DNA of 49,438 nucleotides from Pelagibacteraceae bacterium AG-439-F23. Lineage in GTDB: Bacteria > Pseudomonadota > Alphaproteobacteria > Pelagibacterales > Pelagibacteraceae. Under the pieces are notes generated by a model that was given only the letters and a program-made list of their open reading frames with translations, made no database searches and was not told the DNA's origin. Position numbers and translations under genes: made by a program. The stretch lies in assembly GCA_003212415.1 (NCBI GenBank), contig QCPT01000008.1, forward strand, positions 1 to 49,438, in the 5' to 3' direction. Shown here piece after piece: positions 25,728 to 34,840 of the stretch (its first letter is position 1; every line of letters starts with the position of its first letter).

Positions 25728-26576
25728 ATGGAAATAGAAAAAATTTTACCCAAAAATGGTCCATCTATTCAAGAAGTAAAAAAATATATTGATAAGTATT
25801 TAAATGAAATCATAGTAATTAAATGTGGTGGTTCAGTATTGCTCGATGAAAAATTATTTAATCAATTTATAGAAGATATATCAGTAATTAATAAATTAGG
25901 ATTGTCTGCTATAGTTGTACATGGTGGTGGCAAAAATATTAAAAAAAAACTTGATAAACAAAATATAGATTCAAAATTTATAAATGGTTTAAGAGTTACT
26001 GGTGAAAAAATAATTAAAATTGTTGAAGAAGCTTTGCTAGAGTTAAATGTTGAAATCTTAAATAATATAAATAACAAAGAAGCAAATGCACAATCGGTAA
26101 CTCCCAAAAATGGAAATATAATTAAAATTGTTCCAGAAAAAGAAGAACTTGGATTTGTGGGTATACCAAAAGAAATAAATAAAGAAGTTCTTATAAATAT
26201 AGTTAGAAAAAAAAAAGTTCCAATTGTTGTTCCATTAGGAATCGGTGATGATGGAAAAATTTACAATATAAATGCAGATATAGCGGCAGGAGCAATTGCG
26301 AAAGAAATAAATTCTAGAAGATTATTATTAATGACAGATGTTGAAGGAGTGCTTGATAAAAATAATAAATTAATTTTAGAAATAAATTCTGATATTGCAA
26401 AAAGAATGCTAGATGAAGGAATTATTTCTGGCGGAATGATACCAAAAATTAACACCTGTATAGATGCTGTAGAAAATGGTGTAACTGGTGTTGTAATTGT
26501 AAATGGAAAAAAACCACATTCTATTTTATTTGAATTATTCTCAGACAAAGGATCTGGTACTTTAATTAGAAAATAA
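25728..26576 (+). CDS. argB: Acetylglutamate kinase
   Basis: Second step of arginine synthesis, phosphorylating N-acetylglutamate. It shows the amino-acid-kinase fold: IKCGGSVLLDE near residues 31-41, VVHGGGKNIKKKLDK, KFINGLRVT (canonical F.~GLRVTD), VPLGIGDDGKIYNINAD, LLLMTDVEGVLDK and GGMIPKINTCIDAVENGV. The length of 282 residues is normal for the family. It lies between yidC and a HAD-type phosphatase, as in many Alphaproteobacteria. Confidence 0.93.
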   Translation: MEIEKILPKNGPSIQEVKKYIDKYLNEIIVIKCGGSVLLDEKLFNQFIEDISVINKLGLSAIVVHGGGKNIKKKLDKQNIDSKFINGLRVTGEKIIKIVEEALLELNVEILNNINNKEANAQSVTPKNGNIIKIVPEKEELGFVGIPKEINKEVLINIVRKKKVPIVVPLGIGDDGKIYNINADIAAGAIAKEINSRRLLLMTDVEGVLDKNNKLILEINSDIAKRMLDEGIISGGMIPKINTCIDAVENGVTGVVIVNGKKPHSILFELFSDKGSGTLIRK

Positions 26577-26583
26577 TTAAAAA

Positions 26584-27273
26584 ATGAAAGATCTTAAAAG
26601 GGCAAAATACCTAATTTTAGATATGGATGGATGCGTATATCATCCAAAATATTTAAAAACTTTATTTTCTCAAGTTTCTAACAGAATGACAGATTTTATC
26701 GCCCTTAAACTTAATATTGATAAAGTTGTAGCTAAAGAAATTCAAACAAAATATTTTTATAAATATGATACTTCCTTGAATGGATTAATGAAAAATTATC
26801 CAGATTTGATAAAAGCAGAAGAGTTCCTTAAGTATGTTCACAATATCAATTATGACTGTCTTGAAGAGGATTCGGAACTTAGAGAAGAACTATTAAAATT
26901 AGACATAAAAATGTATTGTGCAACTAATGGCAGCAAGGAACATGCTATTAATTGTATGAAAAAAATAGGCATTGATGATCTATTTGATGGAAAAATCATG
27001 GATATTGTTGATTTTAAATTTAAACCAAAACCTAACCCCGAGTCACTTAAATTAATGTGCGACAAGTTTCAAATTCCTACTAACGAAGAAACTGTTTATA
27101 TAGAAGATATTGCCAAAAACCTCTCTTCTGATACAGCAAAAAATATGACAAAAATTTGGTTTATTAATGATCAGCCAATTAATGACATAGATAAATATAA
27201 AGATGTGATTGATTATAAAATTAATAATCTTGCTTTATTTTTAAAAAAAATAAGGTTATTAAAAGAAGAATAA
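26584..27273 (+). CDS. HAD-superfamily pyrimidine 5'-nucleotidase-like phosphatase
   Basis: A 229-residue haloacid dehalogenase-type hydrolase. All four motifs are visible: LILDMDGCVYH (I, D13 and D15), MYCATNGSKEHAI (II), the lysine in KPKPNPES (III) and YIEDIAKNL (IV). The all-helical cap between motifs I and II resembles the SDT1/pyrimidine 5'-nucleotidase group, usually found next to argB in Alphaproteobacteria. The substrate is probably a nucleoside monophosphate, but that is from family resemblance only. The ATG starts 7 bases after argB; dapD begins 4 bases on. Confidence 0.78.
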   Translation: MKDLKRAKYLILDMDGCVYHPKYLKTLFSQVSNRMTDFIALKLNIDKVVAKEIQTKYFYKYDTSLNGLMKNYPDLIKAEEFLKYVHNINYDCLEEDSELREELLKLDIKMYCATNGSKEHAINCMKKIGIDDLFDGKIMDIVDFKFKPKPNPESLKLMCDKFQIPTNEETVYIEDIAKNLSSDTAKNMTKIWFINDQPINDIDKYKDVIDYKINNLALFLKKIRLLKEE

Positions 27274-27277
27274 TATT

Positions 27278-28108
27278 ATGAACGATATTGAAAAAATTAT
27301 AAACGAAGCTTGGGAAAATAAAGAAAAAGTAAATCAGAATTCAGATCAAGCAATAAAAGATGCAATTAACAGGGTTATTAGAGATTTAGATAGTGGCAAG
27401 TCACGTGTTGCAGAAAAAATTAATGGTGAGTGGATAACTCATCAACATCTAAAAAAAGCTATAATGTTAAGTTTTAGAATTTATCCAATGGAAAATTTAA
27501 GTGGGCCATATAGCAGTTGGTATGATAAAGCACATTTATTAAAAGGTAAAACTGCAAACTGGACAAAAGAACAACATGAAGCCGCTGGTTTCCGAATGAC
27601 TCCCAATAGTCCAGTGCGTCCGGGCTCCTTCATTGGAAAGAATGCTGTTCTTATGCCGTGCTATGTTAATATAGGTGCTTACATTGATGAAGGTACTATG
27701 CTTGATACATTTTCGCGTGCAGGAAGCTGTTGTCAAATAGGTAAGAACTGCCATATATCAGCTGGATCTGGAATTGGTGGCGTATTGGAACCCGCTCAAG
27801 CATTACCAACTATTATTGAAGATAATGTTTTCGTAGGCGCTATGTCCGAAGTTGTTGAAGGTGTAATAGTTGGAGAGGGGTCGGTTTTAAGTATGGGGAT
27901 GTATATTGGTCAATCAACAAAAATTGTTAATAGAAAAACTGGTGAAATAGCTTACGGTAAGATACCACCATATTCTGTAGTTGTGCCTGGATCTTTGCCA
28001 GATAAAAATAATCCAAACGCACCCTCTTTATATTGTGCAGTTATAATTAAACAAGTTGATGAAAAAACTAGATCTAAAACTTCTATAAACGATCTTTTAA
28101 GAGAATAG
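27278..28108 (+). CDS. dapD: 2,3,4,5-tetrahydropyridine-2,6-dicarboxylate N-succinyltransferase
   Basis: Adds succinyl from succinyl-CoA to tetrahydrodipicolinate on the way to diaminopimelate and lysine. The N-terminal helical domain is followed by a left-handed beta helix with hexapeptide repeats: FIGKNAVLMPCYVNIGAYI, EGTMLDTFSRAGSCCQIGKN, HISAGSGIGGVLEP and IEDNVFVGAMSEVVEG. The C-terminal KIPPYSVVVPGSLP matches the family. The length is 276 residues. The dapE gene starts 4 bases downstream, so the two likely form a unit. Confidence 0.96.
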   Translation: MNDIEKIINEAWENKEKVNQNSDQAIKDAINRVIRDLDSGKSRVAEKINGEWITHQHLKKAIMLSFRIYPMENLSGPYSSWYDKAHLLKGKTANWTKEQHEAAGFRMTPNSPVRPGSFIGKNAVLMPCYVNIGAYIDEGTMLDTFSRAGSCCQIGKNCHISAGSGIGGVLEPAQALPTIIEDNVFVGAMSEVVEGVIVGEGSVLSMGMYIGQSTKIVNRKTGEIAYGKIPPYSVVVPGSLPDKNNPNAPSLYCAVIIKQVDEKTRSKTSINDLLRE

Positions 28109-28112
28109 ACTT

Positions 28113-29255
28113 ATGAAAACTTACAATGAATTACAATTAGCTCAAGAGCTAATAAGATTTCCAACAGTTAAAACTGAAGACAAAGGTATAATGAAATTTT
28201 TATCCAAAAAATTATCCACAATTGGTTTTAGTTGTAAAATAATTAAATCAAAAGGAACTGGTTCAAAACATGCCTTAAATTTATATGCTAAATTTGGTAA
28301 ATCAAAACCTCATATAAATTTTTTAGGACATACTGATGTAGTTGCAAACCTAAATAATTGGAAAATTCCACCATTTAAAGGTGTTATAAGAAAAGGATAT
28401 TTAAACGGCAGAGGATCTCAAGATATGAAAGGTGGGATAGCCTGCTTCATAAGTGCAATTAGTAGCTTTATTAAAAATAAAAAATTTAAAGGATCTATTT
28501 CAATTATTATTGCTGCGGATGAGGAGACAACTGGATTAGGAACACCAGCAATTATTAAATATCTTAAAAGAAAAGGTGAAAAAATAGATTTTTCAATTAT
28601 TGCTGAACCATCTTCAAATAAATCTATTGGTGACGAGATAAGAATTGGGAGACGTGGTTCTATGAATGGAACAATAACTGTGTATGGCAAAAGTGGTCAC
28701 TCAGCATTTTATGGGTCATATATTAATCCATGTACTGCTCTAGCAAAAATAATTGCAAGATTAAAAAGTGCACCTCTAGATAATGGTACAGAATTTATGC
28801 CTCCATCGAATTTAGAGTTTACAAAAATCAATGTAGATAACTTGTCAGAAAATGTTGTGCCTCAATCCGCAAGCGCAAAATTTAATGTAAGATTTAACTC
28901 AAAACACAAATCATCTACTTTAAAGAAAAAGCTAAATAAAATAATTAATCCAGTTGCAAAAAAAGAAAAATGTAAAACAAAAATAGAATATAAAATTAGT
29001 GGTGAGGCTTTTTATACCAAACCAAACAAAGAAATACACATGGTGAATAATATTGTTAAAAAAATTACAGGAAATTCAGCAAAATTAAATTGCAGAGGAG
29101 GCACAAGTGACTCTAGATTCCTGGGCTCAATTCCAAGATTAGAATTGGGCTTAAGAAATACAACAATACACATGGTTGATGAGCGAACTTCAATTTATGA
29201 TATGAAAAAATTATCTAAAATATATTATAATATATTGGATAATTATTTTGCATGA
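28113..29255 (+). CDS. dapE: Succinyl-diaminopimelate desuccinylase
   Basis: Releases succinate from N-succinyl-diaminopimelate; it is a two-zinc M20 peptidase. Zinc and catalytic motifs: FLGHTDVV (about residue 70), GRGSQDMKGGIA (about 100), DEETTGLGT with the catalytic Glu, IAEPSS, and a late zinc His close to the C-terminus. GRRGSMNGTITVYGKSGHSAF marks the dimerisation domain. The length of 380 residues is normal. The stop overlaps the next gene by 4 bases (ATGA). Confidence 0.95.
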   Translation: MKTYNELQLAQELIRFPTVKTEDKGIMKFLSKKLSTIGFSCKIIKSKGTGSKHALNLYAKFGKSKPHINFLGHTDVVANLNNWKIPPFKGVIRKGYLNGRGSQDMKGGIACFISAISSFIKNKKFKGSISIIIAADEETTGLGTPAIIKYLKRKGEKIDFSIIAEPSSNKSIGDEIRIGRRGSMNGTITVYGKSGHSAFYGSYINPCTALAKIIARLKSAPLDNGTEFMPPSNLEFTKINVDNLSENVVPQSASAKFNVRFNSKHKSSTLKKKLNKIINPVAKKEKCKTKIEYKISGEAFYTKPNKEIHMVNNIVKKITGNSAKLNCRGGTSDSRFLGSIPRLELGLRNTTIHMVDERTSIYDMKKLSKIYYNILDNYFA

Positions 29256-30175
29256 GCACAGCAATTATAACTTCCAATACATCTATTGACCATATAACCG
29301 GAAGTGGGCATCCTGAAAAACCAGATAGAGTCACTACAATTATTAATAATTTAAAAAAAAATAAGAATTTAATTTGGGACAAAAGTAAAAAATTTGATGA
29401 GTCATTATTGAATGTAACTCATACTTCTAAATACATTTCTGATGTAAAGAAATCTTTTCCTATAAAAGGATTAAATTTTCTTGACGGGGACACAATTGTT
29501 TCTCCAGGAAGCAAAAAGGCTACTGAAGATGCTGTTGGCTCAATTATCTCTGCAATAGATGGAGTAGAAAACAAAAAATTTAATAATGCTTTTTGTGCTG
29601 TAAGACCTCCAGGACACCATGCAGAAAAAGATAAGGCTATGGGTTTTTGTATTTATAACAATGTTGCAGTTGGGGCTAAGTACTTAATTAATAATTATAG
29701 TTATAACAAGATAGCGATTATTGATTTTGATGTTCACCATGGAAATGGAACCCAAAATATTTTTTATGAAAATGAAAAAGTTTTATACATATCTACACAT
29801 CAGTACCCTTATTATCCTGGAACTGGAAAAGAAAATGAAAAAGGTAAATTTAATAATATATTTAATATTCCATTACCAGCAGGTACTAGTTCGGAGGAAT
29901 ATTTGAATGCATATAATTATGTTATTAAAAAATTAATTGAATTTAAACCTCAATTTGTGCTGTTTTCTGCAGGATTTGATGCTCACAAAGATGATCCATT
30001 GGCACAATTCAATTTAAATTCAAAAGATTTTTATGAGATAACCAAAAGAACTTTGGAATCAACAAAAAAATTTAATTTTGGAAAAATAGTTTCAATATTA
30101 GAAGGTGGCTACGATTTAAATGCACTAGCTGATAGCTCAAATGAACATGTTAACGCACTGTTAGAATTTAATTGA
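29252..30175 (+). CDS. Histone-deacetylase-family protein (acetylpolyamine/lysine deacetylase-like)
   Basis: A 307-residue zinc deacetylase of the arginase/HDAC fold. The active site is complete: RPPGHHAE (H122-H123), DFDVHHGNGTQ (zinc ligands D160 and H162), FSAGFDAHKDDPL with the third zinc Asp, and the catalytic Tyr in LEGGYDL. It resembles the class II-like bacterial deacetylases, whose targets range from acetylated lysine to acetylpolyamines. The substrate here is unknown. It is coupled to dapE (ATGA) and followed 31 bases later by a SET-domain gene on the same strand. Confidence 0.88.
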   Translation: MSTAIITSNTSIDHITGSGHPEKPDRVTTIINNLKKNKNLIWDKSKKFDESLLNVTHTSKYISDVKKSFPIKGLNFLDGDTIVSPGSKKATEDAVGSIISAIDGVENKKFNNAFCAVRPPGHHAEKDKAMGFCIYNNVAVGAKYLINNYSYNKIAIIDFDVHHGNGTQNIFYENEKVLYISTHQYPYYPGTGKENEKGKFNNIFNIPLPAGTSSEEYLNAYNYVIKKLIEFKPQFVLFSAGFDAHKDDPLAQFNLNSKDFYEITKRTLESTKKFNFGKIVSILEGGYDLNALADSSNEHVNALLEFN

Positions 30176-30206
30176 AAATATTAATTTAAGCATTAATAGA
30201 TCCTAT

Positions 30207-30683
30207 ATGAAATTATACAAAGTTAAAAAATCTAACATTGATAGAAAAGGACATGGACTTTATGCCGCTAAAGATATTAAAGCAGGTACCAAAATTATAG
30301 ATTATGTTGGAAAAATTATTACAAAAAAACAAACTGAAAATTCTGATAAGTTTGATAATTCAAAACCGATTTATTTATTTAATTTAAATAGTAGATACGA
30401 TCTAGATGGAGATGTTTCATGGAATACAGCTCGTTTGATTAATCATTCTTGTTCAAATAATTGTGAATACGAGGGAAAAGGATTAAAACTTTGGGTAAGC
30501 TCAGTTAAAGAAATTAAAAAAGGTGAGGAATTAACTTGCGATTATGGTTTTAGTTATGATTCAGATTACAAACAATTTCCTTGCAAATGTAAATCTAAAA
30601 ATTGCTGTGGTTATATTGTAAGAATGGAAAGTCGTTGGAGAATTAATAAAAAATTCAAAAAAAGTTTAAGCGTTAATAGATAA
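30207..30683 (+). CDS. SET-domain protein with post-SET motif (putative lysine methyltransferase)
   Basis: A 158-residue protein with a complete SET fold. The N-terminal KGHGLYAAKDIKAGTKIIDYVG, RLINHSCSNNC (77-86) and GEELTCDYGF (106-115) are the SAM- and substrate-binding hallmarks. At the end is a post-SET cysteine motif C126-x-C128-x4-C133, which with C82 of NHSC can build the zinc site seen in eukaryotic histone methyltransferases. Bacterial SET proteins are usually thought to be of eukaryotic-type ancestry. It lies directly after the HDAC-like gene. The target protein is unknown. The 3' end overlaps truA on the other strand by 11 bases. Confidence 0.88.
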   Translation: MKLYKVKKSNIDRKGHGLYAAKDIKAGTKIIDYVGKIITKKQTENSDKFDNSKPIYLFNLNSRYDLDGDVSWNTARLINHSCSNNCEYEGKGLKLWVSSVKEIKKGEELTCDYGFSYDSDYKQFPCKCKSKNCCGYIVRMESRWRINKKFKKSLSVNR

Positions 30684-31413
30684 TTTTTTCAAGATATAAA
30701 CCACACGCAGGCGCAGGAGGTGCAACTCTTTTTCTATCTTTATTCTTAATAATTTTCTGAAATTTTCTTAAATTCCATTTTTTCTCGCCAAGGTATTTTA
30801 AACATCCAACCATTGATCTAACCTGATTTTTTAAAAAAGATTTAGATTTAAATTTAAATTTAATTCGATTTTTTGACTTCCTAACTATAATTTTATTAAT
30901 AGTTCTTATTGGACTTTTTGCACCACAACTAGATGATCTAAATGTAGAAAAATCATGTTTTCCAATTAGCTTTTTAGATCCCTCTTTAATTAATTTTATA
31001 TCTAATTTTTTTTTAATATGCCATTCTTTATCTTTGTTTAAAGTCGAAGGTGAGAGTCTATTTTGAATTATATATAAATATATTCTTTCTTTAGCTGAAT
31101 GTCTTGCGTGAAAATTAATTTTTTTCTTTTTAATGTTAATTATTGATATCATTTTATGATTTAAAAAAAAATTTAAAGATTTAATTAATTTATCAATATT
31201 TTTAATTTTATTTTTTACATCAAAATGAGCCGATTGCTCTAATGCATGAACTCCTGCATCTGTTCTGCCTGATCCATATAATTTAATTTTTTGCTTCAAT
31301 AATTTTGATAAAGTTGATTGAATTGTTTTTTGAATTGATTTTCCTTTTTTTTGAATTTGCCAGCCCACATATGAAGTTCCATCATATTCAATTAAAATTT
31401 GATATCTAAACAT
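30673..31413 (-). CDS. truA: tRNA pseudouridine synthase A
   Basis: Modifies U38-U40 of tRNA anticodon stems. The catalytic Asp lies in YGSGRTDAGVHALEQSAHFD near residue 52. IEYDGTSYVGWQIQKKGKSI at the N-terminus and KHDFSTFRSSSCGAKSPIRTI, FLKNQVRSMVG and APPAPACGLYL also match. The length of 246 residues is normal. It touches fmt upstream (shared base at 31413) and converges with the SET gene with an 11-base overlap. Confidence 0.94.
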   Translation of the reverse strand: MFRYQILIEYDGTSYVGWQIQKKGKSIQKTIQSTLSKLLKQKIKLYGSGRTDAGVHALEQSAHFDVKNKIKNIDKLIKSLNFFLNHKMISIINIKKKKINFHARHSAKERIYLYIIQNRLSPSTLNKDKEWHIKKKLDIKLIKEGSKKLIGKHDFSTFRSSSCGAKSPIRTINKIIVRKSKNRIKFKFKSKSFLKNQVRSMVGCLKYLGEKKWNLRKFQKIIKNKDRKRVAPPAPACGLYLEKIIY

Positions 31414-32336
31414 TAAGCAATATTGTCACCTTTTTTTATTTGGGTACCAAGTAAAAATTCTTTAATTTGTTGTACTCTTTTGCCTTCTCGCTGAATAGTT
31501 AATACTTTTATTGATCCTTCTCCACAGCATATTTCAAAATCATCACTGATTATACTTCCGGCTTTACCATTTGTGTGAGATCTCTCTGCTTTTAATATTT
31601 TATATCTTTCTCCATTAAAAGAAAAAAAAGCTCCTGGAAATGGATAAAGTCCATTTATTTTTCCAATTATTTTATCTGCATTCTCATCCCAATTAATTTT
31701 TCCTTCAATTTTTTTAATTTTTTTTGCGTAGGTTGCTTTTGAATGATCTTGATCTTTAAATTTTATATTATCATTATAAATATTATCTAAAATGTCTAAA
31801 ATTTTTTCTGCAGCTAGTAGTGACAATTTTTCAGATAATTCTTCTGAATTCATTTTTTTAGAAATTTTTAATAAATATTGATTGCAAACTGGACCTTCAT
31901 CTAAATTTTCATTTATTTTCATCATGCTAATTCCAGTCTCATTGTCTAAATTCATTATTGATCTTTGAATAGGAGCCGCCCCTCTCCATTTTGGTAATAG
32001 AGAAGCGTGAACATTTAAAAATCCATACTTAGGAATTTTTAATAAGTCTTTTGGTATAATTTGACCGTAGGAAACTACTACAATTATATCGGGTTTTAGT
32101 TCACTTAAATACAACTCTTCCTCATTGTTGTTTTTTAAAGTTTGAGGAATTCTGACTTCTAGGCTTATATTTTCAGAAAATAAATTTATTGGTGATTTAT
32201 TTAACTTTTGACCTCTATTAGATTTTTTAGGTGGCTGAGTATAAACAACGGAAATTGGATATCCGTTTTGATACAATGATTTTAGAATAGGAACTGCAAA
32301 ATATGAGGTCCCCATAAAAACAATTTTTTTATACAT
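31413..32336 (-). CDS. fmt: Methionyl-tRNA formyltransferase
   Basis: Formylates initiator Met-tRNA. The N-terminal formyltransferase fold is visible: KIVFMGTSYFAVPILKSL, VVVSYGQIIPKDLL, the active-site NVHASLLPKWRGAAPIQ, and ETGISMMKINENLDEGPV. The C-terminal OB-like domain follows (GLYPFPGAFFSF...). The length of 307 residues is normal. Genes def (2 bases upstream), fmt and truA form the usual unit, matching initiator formylation with later deformylation. Confidence 0.95.
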   Translation of the reverse strand: MYKKIVFMGTSYFAVPILKSLYQNGYPISVVYTQPPKKSNRGQKLNKSPINLFSENISLEVRIPQTLKNNNEEELYLSELKPDIIVVVSYGQIIPKDLLKIPKYGFLNVHASLLPKWRGAAPIQRSIMNLDNETGISMMKINENLDEGPVCNQYLLKISKKMNSEELSEKLSLLAAEKILDILDNIYNDNIKFKDQDHSKATYAKKIKKIEGKINWDENADKIIGKINGLYPFPGAFFSFNGERYKILKAERSHTNGKAGSIISDDFEICCGEGSIKVLTIQREGKRVQQIKEFLLGTQIKKGDNIA

Positions 32337-32338
32337 TG

Positions 32339-32863
32339 TTAAACAATAATTCTATCTGGTCTATCTTTTTTTTTTGATAATTTTTTAACAATCATTGTTT
32401 TTTTTAATTTTGATAAATAATCAATAAATAAAACTCCTTCTAAATGATCCATCTCATGTTGAATGCAAGTAGCTAATAATCCCTCGGCTTTTAATATTTT
32501 TTTTTTACCATTATAATCTAGATAATCGACATCACATTTTTTTGGTCTATCTACTTCAGCAAAAAAGTTTGGGACAGATAAGCATCCTTCTTCATAAGTA
32601 GAAGTTTCAGAATTTTTATTTTTTATTATTGGATTTACAAAATACATTGGATTATTTTTTTCATCATTTTTTGAAATATCCATAACTATTATTCTTTTTG
32701 GAATGCCTATCTGAATTGCCGCAAGACCAATTCCTTTTGCATCGTACATCGTTTCTATCATATCATCCATTAATCTTTGTTCTTCTCTACCTATCTCTCT
32801 AACAGGTAAAGATTTTTGCCTCAAAATTTTATTTGGTTCTGTAATGATAGTTTTAATTGTCAT
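32339..32863 (-). CDS. def: Peptide deformylase
   Basis: Removes N-formyl groups from new proteins. The three metal-site motifs are present: GIGLAAIQIG, EEGCLSVP with the Cys ligand, and QHEMDHLEG with both His ligands and the catalytic Glu. The start chosen is ATG at 32863 (174 residues, MTIKTIITEPNKILRQ), which matches the family; an in-frame TTG two codons earlier at 32869 is the alternative. It is in the same run as fmt and truA. Confidence 0.95.
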   Translation of the reverse strand: MTIKTIITEPNKILRQKSLPVREIGREEQRLMDDMIETMYDAKGIGLAAIQIGIPKRIIVMDISKNDEKNNPMYFVNPIIKNKNSETSTYEEGCLSVPNFFAEVDRPKKCDVDYLDYNGKKKILKAEGLLATCIQHEMDHLEGVLFIDYLSKLKKTMIVKKLSKKKDRPDRIIV

Positions 32864-32883
32864 AACCAATTTTATAATATTAT

Positions 32884-34623
32884 TTAAACTTTTAAAGGAA
32901 GAACTTTTAATAAGATTTCATTTCTTAAATTAATTGTATTTAATTCATTGAAAATACCAACTATAAAACTTAAAGATTCTAAATCTATATCTTCTAATTT
33001 ATCTTCTCCTATTAAATCAGCTATTTTAAGCAGTATTAGGCCAGTTTCTCCATTTACTATCATAGAATTGATTTCAACTGGAAGATTTTGCTTATGTTCA
33101 TACAATTTATCGTATTTTTTTAAAATTTGAACACCATCAGATTTTAAAGATTCTATCATCATAATATCTTTCTTTGAAAAAGAATATTTTTTATTTTTTT
33201 TTATTTTTTTTAACAGATCATTGGCTTCTTTTTCTACTTTTGGAAGACTTGTCTTATTTAAAAAATAATTCAATAACTTAGATTGATGAAAAATTTTATT
33301 GTTAAATTTAATTCTTAATTCTTTTTCTTTCTCAGATTCTATATTTTTTAAATAAAATGTAGTAAAATTAGATGGAATTTTATTCTCATTAATTGATTTT
33401 AATATTTTTGATAATTCTTCATCAAATGCATTAGATAAATTAGATTCAGCAAAAGATTTATGCAACATGTAAGATAAATCAATTTTAAAAGAACTATCAG
33501 ACGTTAATAATAGCCTTTGATAAATAAGAGCTCTTCCTTGATAATCTGGAAGAAGTTTATAAGAATCTTTTACGTTTATTAATTGATTAAAATCAAATTG
33601 GAATCTTTTATATAAATCAAATAATTCTTGTTCTTCATAAGCTCCTTCATTTGTGGCTGTCTCTATTAATTTAACTTGATCAGAATTTTCTATATTTATT
33701 AATTCAGAATCTTTTAATAAATTGGAAGTAGATAAATATTTCCATATATACTTTGGTGTATCAATGTTTGGTTCATATGAAAAATTTTTATTTGTTTTAT
33801 GTGATATATGTAATTTAAATATATTTTTGTCAGAAATTAATTCATCTTTTTTTTCATAACCCATTAAAATATTAAATTTATTTAAAAAAAATTCATCTAA
33901 ATCCCCAAATTCAGACTTAAGGTCAAATAAAAGTTGCGCTTCTTCTTTTTTGCCTTGTTCTATTAAGCAATAAATTTTAAAATTATTTAAGTAATCGTCT
34001 GTGACTATCTTCACATGTTCAAAAATATCGCATGACTTGTCTAATTGAGAGTTTGATAAATAATAATCAGTATAAAAACGTATTAATTTTTCATTATCTT
34101 TTATTGAAGGGTTTTTAATTATAAAATTTTTAATTAAATTAAAATCTTTTTTTTTTATCAAGTACTGAAATTTATAATTTAAGAATTCTTCACTTGAAAT
34201 ATTATTTGAAGGCAGATATGAATTTGTAAGTAAAGCAACATCTAATATTTTTTCTGAAAAGTTTGATAATTTTTTTGAATTGAGATTTTCTAAAAACAAT
34301 TTTATCTCTTTTCCATTACTATTAGACCACATATCAATTGATAATCCATTTTCAGCTGGATCATACAAGCCTGCTAGCTTCACATCATTTGTGGCCAATG
34401 AATTATTAACAATTATATTTTGATTTTTATCTATAATTTTTATTTCTTGAATATTTTCATTTTCAGCATTTTTTTTATTTTTTATTAATTTTTCTTCAAT
34501 AACATTTTCTTTTTTTTCAATATTCCAAATATCAACAGGTTCATTTGAAATTGCTGTTTTAACAATAATACTAGATAGAAATAATATTATAAAAAATTTA
34601 CTTAATAGTTTTAAAATTTTCAT
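32884..34623 (-). CDS. Secreted helical protein of unknown function
   Basis: Not a family recognised here. The 579-residue protein (start ATG at 34623; a longer frame to 34668 exists but lacks the signal at its very N-terminus) begins with a clear signal peptide, MKILKLLSKFFIILFLSSII, ending near A-I-S-N. A Lys/Asn-rich linker follows (about 45-90), then a long helical chain with TPR-like patterns (hydrophobic and aromatic residues spaced in pairs, for example FYTDYYLSNSQLDKSCDIF and YCLIEQGKKEEAQLLFDL). The context is periplasmic by inference. A 61-residue membrane protein overlaps its start upstream, and def lies just downstream. The gene is low in G+C like its neighbours, with no sign of decay. 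Confidence 0.7.
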   Translation of the reverse strand: MKILKLLSKFFIILFLSSIIVKTAISNEPVDIWNIEKKENVIEEKLIKNKKNAENENIQEIKIIDKNQNIIVNNSLATNDVKLAGLYDPAENGLSIDMWSNSNGKEIKLFLENLNSKKLSNFSEKILDVALLTNSYLPSNNISSEEFLNYKFQYLIKKKDFNLIKNFIIKNPSIKDNEKLIRFYTDYYLSNSQLDKSCDIFEHVKIVTDDYLNNFKIYCLIEQGKKEEAQLLFDLKSEFGDLDEFFLNKFNILMGYEKKDELISDKNIFKLHISHKTNKNFSYEPNIDTPKYIWKYLSTSNLLKDSELINIENSDQVKLIETATNEGAYEEQELFDLYKRFQFDFNQLINVKDSYKLLPDYQGRALIYQRLLLTSDSSFKIDLSYMLHKSFAESNLSNAFDEELSKILKSINENKIPSNFTTFYLKNIESEKEKELRIKFNNKIFHQSKLLNYFLNKTSLPKVEKEANDLLKKIKKNKKYSFSKKDIMMIESLKSDGVQILKKYDKLYEHKQNLPVEINSMIVNGETGLILLKIADLIGEDKLEDIDLESLSFIVGIFNELNTINLRNEILLKVLPLKV

Positions 34624-34783
34624 TAGGTATGATTTTTTCAATTTTTTTATTTGGGGCAGGAAAGTCAATTTTAGAAACCAAGATTATTCCTAAAAAAATA
34701 ACAAAAAATACTAAAATAATTTTTATTAAAAATTTACCTATTGCTGTAAGTTTTCCTGAGCTTGTTTTTTTTGTAAATTGCAT
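34598..34783 (-). CDS. Small single-pass membrane protein, 61 residues
   Basis: A small protein of unknown function. It begins MQFTKKTSSGKLTAIGKF, followed by one strong hydrophobic helix (residues 18-42, LIKIILVFFVIFLGIILVS), then a polar tail with DFPAPNKKIEKIIPNE. The basic N-terminus suggests the tail faces the periplasm. Its 3' end overlaps the start of the large secreted protein by 26 bases, so the two are probably coupled. Its promoter region is shared with the divergent aroK. A frame with a well-formed helix and a sensible charge pattern supports a real gene. Confidence 0.65.
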   Translation of the reverse strand: MQFTKKTSSGKLTAIGKFLIKIILVFFVIFLGIILVSKIDFPAPNKKIEKIIPNENFKTIK

Positions 34784-34840
34784 ATAATTTAAGTAATTTC
34801 AAAAATACGACAAATTTGTGTTATTTCAATATAGAAACTC

